Source: Gloeophyllum trabeum ATCC 11539 (taxonomy: Eukaryota > Basidiomycota > Agaricomycetes > Gloeophyllales > Gloeophyllaceae). From it: a DNA stretch of 29,312 bases. Position 1 is the stretch's first letter; the number at the start of each line of letters is the position of its first letter. Location: contig NW_006920426.1 in the NCBI RefSeq assembly GCF_000344685.1, positions 616,681 through 645,992 of the forward strand, given 5' to 3'. Below, piece after piece: positions 1-11,860 of the stretch. Made by a program: the position numbers and the translations under genes. The notes beneath the pieces were generated by a model. That model did no database searches. It worked only from the letters and a program-made list of their open reading frames with translations, and was not told the DNA's origin.

Positions 1-336
1 CCTCTTGTGGCCCGGGGTGATGGGTGGCAGCACCACCGGCTTCTTGCCATCGTCCCGAGCAGACAGGGCGAGCATGCGCGCCTGCTGGATGGATGCCGGG
101 TTGGCAATCATCGGGTTGATGGTGTTTTCGGGCGGCGGGGCCGGCGGGGCAGTGGACTGTGCACCCACTTGAGCTTCCAACGCCCGGATCTTGGCTTGAA
201 GTTGGGCAAGCGTTTGATCCAACGGCACTGAGCTACTTGGGTTTACAAAGTTAGGTCCGGTTTGCTGTGTTTGGACCGGCGGGTAGGGGACAGGCGTGTT
301 GCGGTTGCCGAAAGTGAGGCCGAGGTGAGAATGCAT
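1..336 (-). CDS. Gag-like N-terminus of an LTR retrotransposon (partial)
   Basis: The minus strand is open from an ATG at 336 to the window edge, giving 112 codons with no stop, so the gene continues beyond position 1. The protein begins MHSHLGLTFGNRNTPVPYPP. It has a Pro/Gln/Thr-rich leader, then a short Leu/Ala heptad-like stretch (DQTLAQLQAKIRALEAQV) that could form a coiled coil, then a Pro-rich linker and a segment ending in DDGKKPVVLPPITPGHKR. This layout (disordered proline-rich start, short coiled coil, then capsid-like region) matches gag proteins of fungal Ty3/Gypsy elements. The capsid and zinc-knuckle parts would lie outside the window, so the assignment is an inference from style rather than from a diagnostic motif. 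It could instead be an unrelated disordered protein. Confidence 0.45.
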   Translation of the reverse strand, partial: MHSHLGLTFGNRNTPVPYPPVQTQQTGPNFVNPSSSVPLDQTLAQLQAKIRALEAQVGAQSTAPPAPPPENTINPMIANPASIQQARMLALSARDDGKKPVVLPPITPGHKR

Positions 337-1098
337 GATGAACGGGGAAATGAATGGATAAGTTGGTGATGTGGAATAGAAGGGGTTTTAGTGTAGAATA
401 AGGCTGTAGAATAGCGTAGAGATTAAATCGAGGTAATATGCCTGCGTCTACTGTAGGAACGCTTCGTCGTCGGTGAACGTCGTCGTCGAGGTCAGGAAGT
501 CGAACGACGAGAAAACTGCTCGAGCACTGCCGCTCGGCTGGACGCTACTGCCGGCCTCTCTCGGCTTCGCTAGAGCTCGTCTGGCACTGCCACTATATCT
601 CGAACCGGCATTGGCGGATGCACTGGCTTGACGGACAGACACGGCCGGCGTAGCTCCGGCAGCCGAGATGTCGCCGTTTCGGGTCCTGATTGAAGTTGAA
701 CGCCACGACCCTCGGGCCTCAGCATGAATTGTCATTGTCGTATACGACAGTCCATGTTGGCGTAGTAGCCAAGGTTGTTCCATTTACGGCATTCCCGTCT
801 GTATATCTGTCCAGCACTTCATTCTCCATATTTAATCAGCTATGTCAGTGCCGGAGTACTTTTTCCAGGTAGGTGTGGATGTCGCAGGTGAGTTTCTTGT
901 TGACTCAAAGCAAGCAGTGCCTGCGAGTCCCTAAGCTGCGCTCACACTAAGTCCAGCGGCGACCGTCCGCCCACAACTACGTCTTACACATGTCATCAAG
1001 GCTATCACACGCTGACAAAGTGCAAAGCCGTCCACACTGCGCTGTATCCACCGGCTCTTTCCCCCACAACATGTCGCTCAACGAATGCTCCAGAACGA
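337..1098. other. Gap with no supported gene; possible 5' LTR/leader of the gag element
   Basis: This stretch lies upstream of the minus-strand gag-like ORF and downstream of the next gene's stop. A 111-codon minus-strand reading frame at 448-783 has Ser/Ala-rich composition and ends in TDDEAFLQ, but it shows no recognisable domain. If the gag-like ORF is real, an LTR and primer-binding site would be expected here. I could not identify them because the second LTR is outside the window. Confidence 0.3.
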
Positions 1099-2448
1099 TC
1101 AATCGATAGTCCATCGCCAGGTCGACTTCTCAGGGGAAATGACCAACGTGTATGGCATCCGCCTATGGGCTTTATGGCATCGCTTTTGCCTCCGTTCCGC
1201 ATTGCATGCTCTTCTCTCGGCTCGGCGATTCAGAGGGTCCTCCCGGGTCTCCTGAATCAGGCGAGGCATGTCTTGGTCCATTTTTTCTTCACCGCCCAGT
1301 GGGGGATCTGAGCGCTCTTCAGATCCCGCGCTTCGGTGTGTATACTCGAACTATCTCCTTTGGTGCCGTTGATAATTTGGTCCCCTTGCAAGAGTGCGAC
1401 TTCCATCTTGCGTGGACGGAAGAAGTACTGGACGAGGAGAACAGATGTCACTGTGAGCCGTAGGTCATACGCGCTGACACTTCGAAGAGGGACGCACGGT
1501 GTTCCATGACTCGACATAATGTCCGATTGCTTGATGTTTTGCGTCTAGCTGCTTCGCTGGCACTGCCTTCATCTTGGGATGCGCTGTGCGTGGTTTGAAT
1601 TTTCGAGGTCGATTTACCAGGGACCCGGGACGCACCTAGCAGGGGCAAGCCAAGACTCAAAGTATCTTTGACAGTGAGCCGTCCGGCTGACTTAAGATCG
1701 GCGAGGAATCTGTTGTTATATGTAAGTCCAACCTAAGCAACCTATCCTCTATGCTCAGAGTGAACGGGTAGACTACTCACCTGAACCAGGCTTCCTCGGG
1801 GATGTCATGCGTGAAGAACGGATGCGGTTGCAAAACGCATGCGGGAAGTAGGCGAGGAAAGCCATCTTCGACATCGTAACTTGCGCTTTGGACGGTCATA
1901 TTCGGGAAATCTTGGTCAGGGATACTGGGCGGTACCGGCCTATCGAAACAGGGCGGTGGCGGGTCCAGGACGTTTGCAGAATCTCCTAGGAATTTCAGGA
2001 TGGAGCAGAGTTGGAAGCCGCGCTCTTTTACCACGCTTGGAGTACTTGGATCCCTGTACGACCGGTTACCGCTGCTGGACCCCGTGTCGTATGTTGAGGA
2101 TGCTGCGTATTCTTTGGGTTGGGTTGAGATCGGGCGGGGGAATGTAAGGGGGCCCTCTCCTTGCAATAGCTGATCCAGTTGTCCATGGTCATTATGATAG
2201 ACACGCTGCGGTGCCGAGGGTGGATTATAACCTGCGTCTGCGATTGACTGCTGCTGTAACGCTTCGTATGGCGGCGAGGGATCGTACAGAGAGGCCTGTC
2301 TGGTAAGGGACGAAGATTCCACATGGAGAGTCTGACTCTGTTCGGTTGGAAACTCGGGACCGTCCCCTGGGGAGCTGGCAACCTGTGCCTTCCATGGAGA
2401 TGCGGGACTGCGCAAGTGTCCTAGTGGCGATTCGATCCTCTTTAGCAT
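1099..2448 (-). CDS. Uncharacterised Agaricomycete-type protein, five exons (365 aa)
   Basis: Spliced as complement(1781..2448, 1636..1709, 1562..1498, 1427..1346, 1307..1099), the frame stays open for 365 residues. Introns are 71, 73, 70 and 38 nt, all GT-AG. The first ~190 residues are Pro/Ser-rich and probably disordered. The conserved core follows: DDxP-like 'PPPCFDRPVPPSIP', then 'EEAWFRFLADLKSAGRLT', then 'HYVESWNTYFFRPRKMEVAL', with the last two built across splice junctions. The C-terminus is Arg-rich (residues ~310-350). I recognise this order (EExWxRFLxDLxxAG, then WNxxFFxPRxMEV, then a basic tail) from a widespread family of unnamed mushroom proteins with no known function. The start is the first ATG of the open N-terminal exon. 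The 38-nt last intron is unusually short, so the C-terminal ~70 residues are less certain. It is divergent from the DUF1308 gene. Confidence 0.7.
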
Positions 2449-3294
2449 GACGGTTGACTTTGACCCACAATATCTCGGGCTCTCTTATATGGTCCGGCAT
2501 CTGTTCTCCAAATGACGGCCGTTCGAGCGCTAAGTAGAGTACTGCGGTGAAGTGCCGAGCCAGCCTCTTATTAGTTCCTGAAACCTATGTTTCCCGGAGA
2601 GTGTTGCAACTACTGATCCAGTGATGCTGTCTGCATATCTATCATTCCCTCTCAGACATTACACAGTGGTGTGCGCGAGCCATGAGTCATGACTGATTGC
2701 CCAGCCACCACCGTGCCTCAGCTGCGGTGCCACTAATGAAGAGCTGTCTCGCCGGGTTACCCTCGACCTACTGGGATCCACAGACAGCAGCCATGGTGTT
2801 TATTTGGATTTTTGGGAGATATGAATCCATCTTGCTCGAGCTCCCATGTCTGCAGCTCTGCACTCCTAATAGAAAGTGCTCCTCGCTCTCAAACCCTTAT
2901 CCCGTACTAGCACTGCACGCCTGGTGAATAGCTGTCGAACGCAAGAGGTTCGTACGGTCATAATCTTGATTCTCCTAGTGCAGGATACACGGAGAATTAG
3001 GCAAACGCGTGAACTACATCACTCCTAGTAGTCTACCTGTGCGGCTATGATATAAATTCCCTCGATGACCCGTCGTACGCACTCAGCGCCACAGCGGGAG
3101 TATTTTTGCCTATACATATATCACTTACCTAAAATAGCCATTATTCGGTTTTCTGATTGGTTAGTTCAACATTTTTGTAAATCATAAATGGCGCATCTCC
3201 CACGGGATGTTGTGAGGTCACTGAGGTCCGGTCCGGCCCGGCTTTGATTGGTTTTTGACCCCCAATCTTGCAATTGAGGACCGAAAGGATTGAG
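2449..3294. promoter_or_regulatory. Divergent intergenic region between the 365-aa gene and the DUF1308 gene
   Basis: About 850 bp separate two head-to-head genes, so it must hold both promoters. No gene-sized frame with coding character was seen. The right half (roughly 2990-3200) is AT-rich, with runs such as tatacatatatcac near 3112, compared with the GC-rich flanks. No specific factor site can be assigned. Confidence 0.4.
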
Positions 3295-5425
3295 ATGAAT
3301 CACCGTAGTCAATCCTTGGACGCGGTCTTGGAAGACCTCCAGTCTGCCTACGCATCCATCTGCACCTTCAGGCCTTATATTCACACCTTAGCCATCCTTG
3401 ACAACTCGGGCGAGCCCCTCATCTCAAAACCTTCCGCTTCATCAAGCCTGGACGGCAATCAAACGACTCTACCTGGGTTAGCGAAGTTCAAGGAATCTGT
3501 GAAGCGAGATGTGGAATCTGTTGGTAAAGTATGGAGTTTAGTCCTCTTGTGCGGCAATCGCGTGATTCATATATATCGAACAGTAGGTTCTTCGATATGG
3601 TCGTAACCAACCCGACTTCGACGCGGGCAAAGTATCTATGAACGCTCCATATCTGCTCGCAGTCTGGCGAGAAGTTCTGAGTGCTCCAGCCCCTGTTGTT
3701 GCAGTTACCCAACATCTATGTGATCCTCGTGCCATATCTACCGATAAACCATCAAAAGGCCATTCCAAGCGTCAACTCACCGGCACCGAGACAGGTGTGA
3801 AGGTCGACGTGATAGCGGACGGGGGAAGGCAGTGGATTAGAGTGAATACGTGAGTGTCTCGACTTTTTGATGTCACACTTCGCTCCCCTTCAAGCAGTCT
3901 TGTCAAATCTCTGCAACGGCGCGCCGGACGGATACGGGCTACCTCTCATTCACCTGAAACATCCTCTATTCATTCGTTGTGTAAGATAATCAGTCCTTAA
4001 CACCTTGTTTTCTTTCGAAACACTAGCATCACGGCGACACGCCTAGGATACGAGTTCCAGGAGCTTGATTCCTATCTGAGTGACTCTTCCTCTGACATGA
4101 CAGAGCCCTCTGGCGAGTACCAACAACAGTCAAATAACGAAGTTTCCTTGATACGCATGGCTAAGTCGCTCGTCGCTGCCGCCCATGCAAATCCTCTGCC
4201 CATACTCAAAGGCGAATCTCTTCAGTATCCCAAAGTGACGATACGCTTCACGAGACTCGAAGACTATAGTGCTCTATCCTCTTGGGCATCGTCTTCTACT
4301 ACCCACTGCGATGAAGCTCTTAGGACGAAAATATGCGAAGCTCTAGAAGAAGTGAAGCGATTGGGTATAGAAGTTCAATTTGGAGAACGTCAATACAGCT
4401 TCGCCGCTATTCCTCAAATTCCTCGTTCATTGCAATCTAGCACTCCTCAGTTCCGACCGACAGCGTCTGTCAACCTGGACTTGTCGCTGCTCATCGCACT
4501 CGTCTCTGATATCACTCACGCTGATCTCCCGAGGACCACTGCGGAGGCCGCTTCTCGCTTTGAAGACCCCTCAGAAAGAGGATTGGAATCACACGTCATT
4601 GAAGCAGGCTCTAAACAACAGGGACACCCTCCGCAGTCACGCGCCTTGATGCAACAGCTCCAGCAGGAGATGCAAGAGGGACTGCTGGATATCTTGCGTC
4701 GTCGGCTCTCCTGCCACGTGAACAGAGTATCTAGACGTTCAGGAGAGACCTCCACCGCTGCAGTGAGGGCCGAGCCGTCTCTAGTCGAAGCGGAAGTTGC
4801 TGGGGATCTCTCTTCCAGTGACGTCGAATTCTTGACAACCGCGGAAGCTAGAGATCGCTTCTTCGATATAGTGTGGACCATAGGCGGCGAGAAAGAGAAA
4901 CGGCGGGCCAGTGCGCTTTTCCGCGATGTTCGTAGTGACCCTGGAAGTGGCGTGGGCAGATCGTCTCCAGAAACATCTCTCACGGTAGAGGAGAGTGAGC
5001 AAATGTACTGGCAGGATTCTAGATATCCGAGGGGCTATCTTCCCCTTGTTCCCATCAGCGTCATGAATAGTGGTCCGGTTTTGCCTGAACCGGATTCCAG
5101 CTATACCCGGAGCGGCCATGGTGCACTGTTCATGGCGATAGCCAAGACCTGTCGCCAATTGCTCCAATTGGAACCGGGCGCGAAACCAAAATCCAAGATC
5201 TCTGCGCACACTCTGCGCAGCCTGCTCTTTGGCGCCGAGCGAGGGTGGACGACACTTACTGCAAATCGAGCGAGCGCCAAGGTGCTCATGTCGGAGGTTC
5301 GGGCCAGGTACTGGGCAAGTTTACAATTGTACGGCCAGGATAATATGGATGCGGCTGTGTGGGCAGTGAATCCGAGGAGTTTAGCGGAAGGTATGTACCA
5401 GCTCGTGGGTGGCAAGACGCCTTGA
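3295..5425 (+). CDS. DUF1308 (C7orf25-like, UPF0415) protein, 631 aa
   Basis: Spliced as 3295..3528, 3587..3849, 4027..5425, giving 631 residues with introns of 58 and 177 nt. Family signatures in order are: 'MNAPYLLAVWREVLSAPAPV', 'KVDVIADGGRQWIRVNT', then across the second intron 'RLGYEFQELDSYLSDSSS', and near the C-terminus 'HTLRSLLFGAERGWTTLTAN' followed by 'VNPRSLAEG'. These match the DUF1308 family, which is conserved from fungi to human C7orf25. No biochemical role is firmly established for the family. The start used is the ATG at 3295. The first junction could also be spliced differently (see findings), which would change about 15 residues before MNAPYL. It is divergent from the 365-aa gene and convergent with the 773-aa gene, with ~290 bp between stops. 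Confidence 0.88.
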
Positions 5426-5715
5426 TCATGATAGGGCGCAAGCACGCTTGCGTATCAGCGACTCAGTTTGTTGCTCGGAGGCGACATCTAGTGCTGCCCA
5501 GACATGATGATGGGGCAATATATACAGTATGGTGTCCAAACGTACAGATACTTATCGATAAAGACCATAACACTGGAAGATCCAGGGAAACCTGCAGTCC
5601 CGGAAATTCATGATGAAGGCTAGACTGAGGCGCCAACAACCCTGCAGGTGAAAGGTAGGCGACCGAGGGTAGGTGCATCTGCCCTGGTCGTCGAAACGGT
5701 GTCGATGGAGATCAC

Positions 5716-8304
5716 CTATATCGTATTTGAACGTCTGATGACGTCTCCACTGTAGAGCCTTCGCCAGGTCCATGCGCAACAACATGTGAGTCCAGCGTGC
5801 GTATGGACTGCGTCCGACAACAGGAGATTATTTGGTCGCTCGTCTCCAGTGAAAGCATGGATCAGCTTTGTACTAGGAGTTTTACATGAGGATGATGAAT
5901 ATATGGTACGACCTTCGAGCACGTACCGTGTCATCCAAAATATCCCGTTGGTGTTGCCCTGTATGTACCCACACAACACGCACAACTCTGGCGCTCCACT
6001 GGACTGTACGGTGTGCGCATCAACGAGGATGTACTTCCCTTCATCCAAGGGCATATTGCGTGTGCGTGCGATATATTGATTTCCCTCGCCCATTGGGGCA
6101 GGAATGGGTCGATACATAATGCCGTCTAATCGTAGGTCAGGAATTGATATCCATCGGAGGTCGCGATACGTCTCCTCCACAATTAGCGTTGCAAATGGAC
6201 GATCAGGGTCATGACTTCGTTCAGGGGGCCAAGGACCTTTGTAGTGATCTGAGAACACCTGTCTAATTTTTAGCATAGGCAAAGGCTTTGATCAGCGACA
6301 TACACTGAATGCGTCAGAGTCCTCGGAATGCACCAGGCATGCAGTGATTCCAGTGCAATGCAAATTGCTCTCCGATGCTTTCTCCACTACATCCAAGGCC
6401 TCGATGAGAATGTCTGCTCGTCTTCTCTGGAACGGCTGTACCGACGCTTTGTATGGCTCCAGTAGTGCTCGCAGCTGCGCCCGGCATAAGGTATCGAATG
6501 ACGGAGCTATCAGTTGGAGGAAGGAGGGTGACGTGCAGACCTCGTCCATAGTCTGGTTACTGGCGCAGAGGTTAGCTTTAGGACACGACGACCGAGGGCA
6601 TCCGAAGCATAAACTATAGACCGCACCTCATCATGGCAGACACAGCCTGACTGCATAACCCCTTTAACCGTTGATAAGGGATGTGGCGCGGAATGTCGTA
6701 GCCATCATATTCCATGGCTACTAAACGTTCCTCTTGAAGGAGTCCTGCTATTTCGTATAGTGGATCCGTCACGGTGAGCATCAGATGCAGCACGGGATCC
6801 TCCGTCGTGTATCGAGCATTACGAGGGGCCATTGCGAGAGCCTGTGTCACCAATTGTCTGAGGGCCCTGATACTGGAACGAGCCTGGACACTTATAATTA
6901 GGGCGACAAGAGGCCATCTGGAGAAGGTGTTGCATATGTCCCTCAGATACCTAACGGCAATCCTGCGTAGTAGGAGCGGGTAATATAATCTAGAAAGAAT
7001 CATGAGTTTTCCTATACACGCATAAGGGTATGTTTCGGCATTCACTAGTACCTCAAACGAAAGAGAGGGATCCAAAGTGTGTGCCAAGCCCACGAGAAGG
7101 AGGGAACATAACGTTGCTCCAGGATGTTCCATTGGTTCGCGCAAGATAGGGACGCGAATTCATAGAGACTTTGTATCATGCATCCAACAACTCCAAAGAC
7201 GATTGGGTCAGAGGTCGATGCAATCAGGTGCCAAAGATACTGTACGATGCCGCTGTTGACTGCGGCCCTCAAGCCCGGAATAATAGAAGTGAAAGCTAAT
7301 TCCTGCCAGACTATAGAAGACGAAAGTCTAGAAGCAGCGAGTACTTGCAGCTGCGGTTCCCTAGAGGTATTCAAGTCAATTCACCACAAGCAGCAAACAA
7401 TTGTGGCACGTACATGAGCCCTCGAGTAAGACGCGACAATGAGGTAACCGTGTACGGCAGTAGGACAATCATTTCTTTATCAGTCAACTTCTGGCGATAG
7501 TATTCACTCAGTTTGTGCTCAAGTGCATCGAAGTCTTTGATAGCCGGAAGAAGTGCACTTTCAGAGACGCTAGCCAGAGCGCGGCGTGAGGATTCCGCTG
7601 GTAGCGCACTCGATAAAATCTCAGATTCATTGACCAGATTACGGAGCACTTCCGGAGCGCGGAGATTGACAAAAATCTGGCGGATAGAAGGGTGAAACGA
7701 CGCTAGGGCGCAGACGTAGTATGCGGCGAGGAGTCGAGCTGAAGGGCTCGCATTCCTGGAATTTGATCAGTTCCACGTCGCAGATCAGCATCCTATCTTA
7801 CCGAAGCTGTGCCACCAACTTTCCGCATCCGCGAGAGAAGACCGCATTCTGAGAAAGAGATACTGCAAAGGAGTCGCGGCAGATGCGACAGTAAGGGGCA
7901 AATAAAAGCTCCACTACATCCTCGAATGACGGAGGAAACTTGCGTAAACCAGCATTTTCCCCAAGCCTCTTGCACCTCGGATGACCAGTGCAATCTACGA
8001 TAGCACACTGATGGTTCTTCCACTCTATTCTGTTTATCATCATGCCCACAAGAGCGTTAGGTCCTTTCTTGAACTGACGCTCGGAGACCCGGCTTATGAG
8101 GGACGTTAAACGGGCCCCCATAAAACTAAGAAACCTGTCCATGGTACGTCCCGGCCCAAACTCCATGGTTATCGTCGATGAGGAAGAAACTGTCTCTGCG
8201 ATAGACAAGGCAAGTGGAGATAGGCCATCGTTGGTTTCAACGGAATAAAAGCGCGTGAGCTTGCTCGGAAGTTGAACTGTAAGGTGCCGTGGCCGTGAGC
8301 TCAT
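5716..8304 (-). CDS. Hypothetical protein, six exons (about 773 aa)
   Basis: I do not recognise this family. Spliced as complement(7802..8304, 7414..7755, 7108..7360, 6627..7051, 6304..6559, 5716..6258), it keeps one open frame of 773 residues. Introns are 46, 53, 56, 67 and 45 nt. The ATG at 8304 opens the first exon. A Cys cluster lies in the N-terminal third (C100, C105, C111, C139, C142: CAIVDCTGHPRC and YCRIC). It could bind a metal, but it is not a MYND pattern. Residues ~170-520 are Leu/Ala-rich and look all-helical, as in repeat or scaffold folds. The C-terminal ~180 residues are mixed, with 'WMTRYVLEG' and a basic tail. A 54-nt segment at 5873..5926 starts GTACGT and ends CTAG, and removing it also keeps the frame, so 755- and 773-residue forms are both possible. 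The donor gttccc at 7107 is weak but is the only one that preserves the frame. Confidence 0.62.
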
Positions 8305-9766
8305 ATTATGCCCAAGGTAAACAGCAGTCGTCCGTAGGCGGTATTTGTAGGAGAAACGCGACGTTAGGAGAGCATTGCAGATAGAACTGGCTAGCTTCTA
8401 AGAGAGTTTGGTCGAGATATCCGCGTATCGATCTTCTCGAACGGGATTGAGGGCGGTTGTTACCCGGGGATTCATACATTTGTAGTCACATTGGGTCCAG
8501 GGATATACTCGAGAAGATGATCTGTGTTCAAATCCAGAAGCTAACCCCGAGTCCAAATAGAACGCTATGCGATGGTCTAAGAATAAATTCAACGTCTCGA
8601 GTCTACAAGCGCCTCTGCTGACATTTTGGAATGGAAGAGGGAACTTACAATATCTTCCTCGGAGAAGGTTTGGGTCTTCGGAAGTCGCCACTGGCGGGCG
8701 GCCCCATGACTTTATTCATAAGGTATTTTCGAAGATGGATATCTTTTCAAGTGAGGCAGCACTGTGCAACTACGAACGACCTGATAAGACAGTTAGGCAC
8801 CATCTCAAACGCCTTGGAAGGTTAGGCCCTCAAGCACATGTCCCTGTACTTAGCATCAGAAAACGATTGATGAACTATTCGAGAACAGCATTAGTCTATG
8901 AATGTCATGTGGCGATGGCAGTCGCACCTTACTTGATCGCCGACAGACGACCCGCACTGTGTGCGACGACTTCAAGAGCTAGCTGAGTAGCTTCACGGAT
9001 GCCCAGGCTTTCATATTGGTGAACAGACGGCTAAATAAGCACAAAAAATGGTAGAAAGCTCGGAAATGACCGGGCGCTCAGGCTCCGCGAGTCTTCACCT
9101 GCCGTGCTACAATTCGAGGGCGGAGTGCGCCGGGGACTCCCTTCCATGCTCTGATACTGCTCTCTACGGCATTTCTGTCGCAAGGGACATTATACTTATA
9201 TCCCCCTGAGATATCCAAAGCGACAGCTAACGCCTTTTCATTTCCCTCAGTACACTACAACACGCTATTTAGCACAGCCGTTCAGTGGTACCGATGAATC
9301 ACCTCTTACCTTGAATCCCTTGTTTCTGACCGCAGGTATCAGCATGTATATATTTTTCGCAACATTCAAGATGCCTGCTGAACCAGGTAAGCAAGATAGG
9401 CGCGGCGGCACAGATCGAAATGTCACTGGCAAAATGTGGCCAAGTGCGGCTATATGGTGTCGCCAAACAATGCCAAACGAGATTGCGCCACTGGCACTTG
9501 AGCGTTTGACCTTCACGGGTCACCCTGCGCATCCATGTCTCCGTTTGATCTTCTGTTTGCATGGCATTTGGGTCTCACACGAGAATCGGAACGAACATGG
9601 GCTACCAGTTTATTACTGTGGCGATGATTATGGTACAAAGTTATCAGAAGCTATGCTACAAGTCCGGTGAGAGTCCCTATCTCCTTAGTCCATGAAATGG
9701 GAGTCGTGTTAGTCCACGGAACCCAGGGTCCTTTCGGCTCTGAGGTCCATACATCCTTGAACATGC
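8305..9766. other. 1.46-kb gap without a supported gene
   Basis: It lies between the start of the 773-aa gene and the stop of the secreted-protein gene. Several frames of 60-140 codons exist on both strands (for example 8398-8691 minus and 8567-8986 plus). None shows a domain, a family motif or splice partners that extend it. An unannotated 5' exon of the 773-aa gene could lie near 8305-8700, but nothing supports one. Confidence 0.35.
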
Positions 9767-10319
9767 TCAATTGCTGATCGTGACAGACGTGTTCTTGACT
9801 TCGAACATCGGCCATGGGCCAGCCTACATTCACAGGCACATCAGCAAGCTACCTCGGAAAGGACAAGTCATGAGATACTCACCCCGACAAGCGAGAGGTG
9901 CGCTACACTGAGAATGGCAGGTCCGCTTTGAATGTTGGACGGGACAGTGACAGTGAAGTTCTGGTGTGGGGGCTTGGACCCCGTGCCGGGCTCAGTGCTG
10001 TACTGGGGATTGAAGTCGCCATTGTATAAGATAGTGCCCATCGCTTCGGCGGGGTCGACGCAATAGTTGTTGTAGCACGGGCGGAGCCCGATGACGATGG
10101 CGATTTCTTCGGACCCGGTGAGGGAGTTCTGCATTATATTTGTGAGTTTGTTGATACATAGTCCGGGCGGCGAGAGACGACGTGACGTACCGGTCTGTCG
10201 ACCTCGACGGTGAGGCTGCTACCCGGGGAGACGGTGGTACCGCTTGCTGGTGCACCAATGTCAATCGTCTGCGCAAGTGCACTGGCAACGAGGGAGGCTA
10301 CAACGAAGAGGAACTTCAT
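9767..10319 (-). CDS. Small secreted protein of a basidiomycete family, intact copy (143 aa)
   Basis: Spliced as complement(10191..10319, 9883..10128, 9767..9823), giving 143 residues with phase-0 introns of 62 and 59 nt. The N-terminus MKFLFVVASLVASALAQ is a clear signal peptide. Mature features are 'GTTVSPGSSLTVEVDRP', 'NSLTGSEEIAIVIGLRPC', a Cys pair, 'GTILYNGDFNPQY', 'PPHQNFTVTVPSNIQSGPA', 'LSVAHLSLVG' and the C-terminal 'AGPWPMFEVKNTSV'. NFT and NTS are possible N-glycosylation sites. I know this pattern as a common unnamed family of mushroom secreted proteins. The start of the mature part (GxTVxPGxxLTVxV) resembles the Ig-like fold of Kre9/KNH-type cell-wall proteins, which is only an analogy. 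A TATA box lies 79 bp upstream. A decayed paralogue sits at 13637-14187. Confidence 0.85.
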
Positions 10320-10397
10320 CTCGTGGGAGTGCGCAGGGGGGTCGTTCGTGAGGTGAGTGTTTTTGTTTGGGGGGCTGCTGGACGTGGCGGAGGAGCA

Positions 10398-10403
10398 TTT
10401 ATA
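10398..10403 (-). promoter_or_regulatory. TATA box of the secreted-protein gene
   Basis: Read on the minus strand this is TATAAA in the context agTATAAAtgctcc, 79 bp upstream of the ATG at 10319. The spacing is right for a TATA-driven, highly expressed secreted protein. Confidence 0.55.
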
Positions 10404-11860
10404 CTGGGGCGGGATGGCGTGGGCGAGTGGCCAGATGAACTCTAGCGCGAGAGGAACACTGCGTCAGCGCAGATACATAGCCCTAGGTCTGATGTCCGTG
10501 AAACGAGGACCGTCGGCGCAGCTCGTTTTCGTCATTTCAGTCATGCCGATCCCTGTCCCGTCCGGACAGCACTCGCCCCAGTGTGTCTGTTGTATGTAAT
10601 GAACGGCGTTCTCACACTTGTAACCCGCCTAGGTTTTCCAGCATCTTCCGACGGTCCTGACCGCTGAGACCAGGCTGCAGTTCAGTCGGTCGAGCCGTTC
10701 GGGCTCGAGAAGGTACGAGATGCGGGAGTTGAGCTCCACATAGGTGTTGTATTTTGGCCGCGGTATGGACGGCACGACACGGTGAGGGCTCCCCCCGTTT
10801 CGCACGAGGCTCATTCACTTCCGACGTGCCGCTTATTTAGCTCCGTACAGCCACCATTCCCGCCATTTCTCCGGTGGCCAGATTGTTCGCCGACGGTCAG
10901 GTACAACACTAGCCAGGCACTAAGTACAGAGAATGCATCGCAGTCGTGGTGGACTGTAACGTTAGTTTGCGTCGCTCAGAAGGCATTTTAATAGAACCCC
11001 GGTCAAAAGTTGCAGCGGGATTGAGAGGTACACCACTGACTCGGAACTGGTTGCTCCGGATCGCAGGCAAATCCATCATTAATATTATTACCTTCATGGA
11101 ACGGAGAATATGACCGGGTGACATTGCCCCAAACGTTTTCCTAGCACAGGGTCAGAGTCATGTAAGTACTGTGACTGCACTTCATTCCCGTGTTGGACGT
11201 TATTGTCGATAATCGAACATTCTAGAGCGAGCCTTTAGAGTGAAGAAACACGGCTGAGTAGTCGATTACAGATGGAGACCTTCACGCTGTAGTTGACTCT
11301 GGTGACTTCCATAGTGGTTACCCCAATATGCAGGTACTATGTTATCTGACCACGGTGCCGTGAAAGGAGCAGACATCTTTGCGAAAGCCCTCCTTTCCTC
11401 ACGACACAAAACCTGATTAGGAAAGATATTTCCTCTTATAGTAAGACATCGCTTCGTTCACACTTGCATGTTCAATGCTCTGTTTTCATTGGGCTTATGC
11501 TCTCATACCACGGTGCACTCTAACCTTCAGACTTTGTACCACCATCCGGCTATGCATCCTCTGGATTCTGCTCGATTGCAGATTATGGAATATGTAGCTG
11601 CAGCTTCTGCACAAATACTACGTAGCATCGGCTACTGACCTGCCCAGCGATCAACCTCGGCCTCCTATGTATCTTGATTCTTCAGCAATCCACGTCCAAT
11701 CGCCACACTGTCAATTGATGATCCTTTTGCCGGTCGGGGTCTGAAAGATGCGATAAGATAAGGAGCACGGGCTTGGGCGACTGAGCCTTATTCTGGTCCC
11801 TTGCTCTCTCCTCGCCGACGATCCTTTCATCCCGCCAAAGCCCAAAGATAGAACCCCGCT
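10404..11860. other. Intergenic region between secreted-protein and aminotransferase genes
   Basis: These ~1.45 kb separate two divergent genes. I found no frame with coding character and no clear repeats. The 144-codon minus-strand frame at 11711-12145 overlaps the aminotransferase first exon and is its shadow. The region should hold the aminotransferase promoter, but I see no TATA box close to its ATG. Confidence 0.35.

Noticed and set aside
448..783. 111-codon minus-strand frame upstream of the gag-like ORF
   Set aside because: Low-complexity Ser/Ala composition, no domain and no splice partner. It is noted only within the gap entry.
3897..3980. Possible extra exon inside the 177-nt second intron of the DUF1308 gene
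   Set aside because: Two shorter introns with an 83-nt exon between them look attractive by length, but the exon breaks the frame into the conserved ELDSYL segment, whereas direct joining aligns without a gap.
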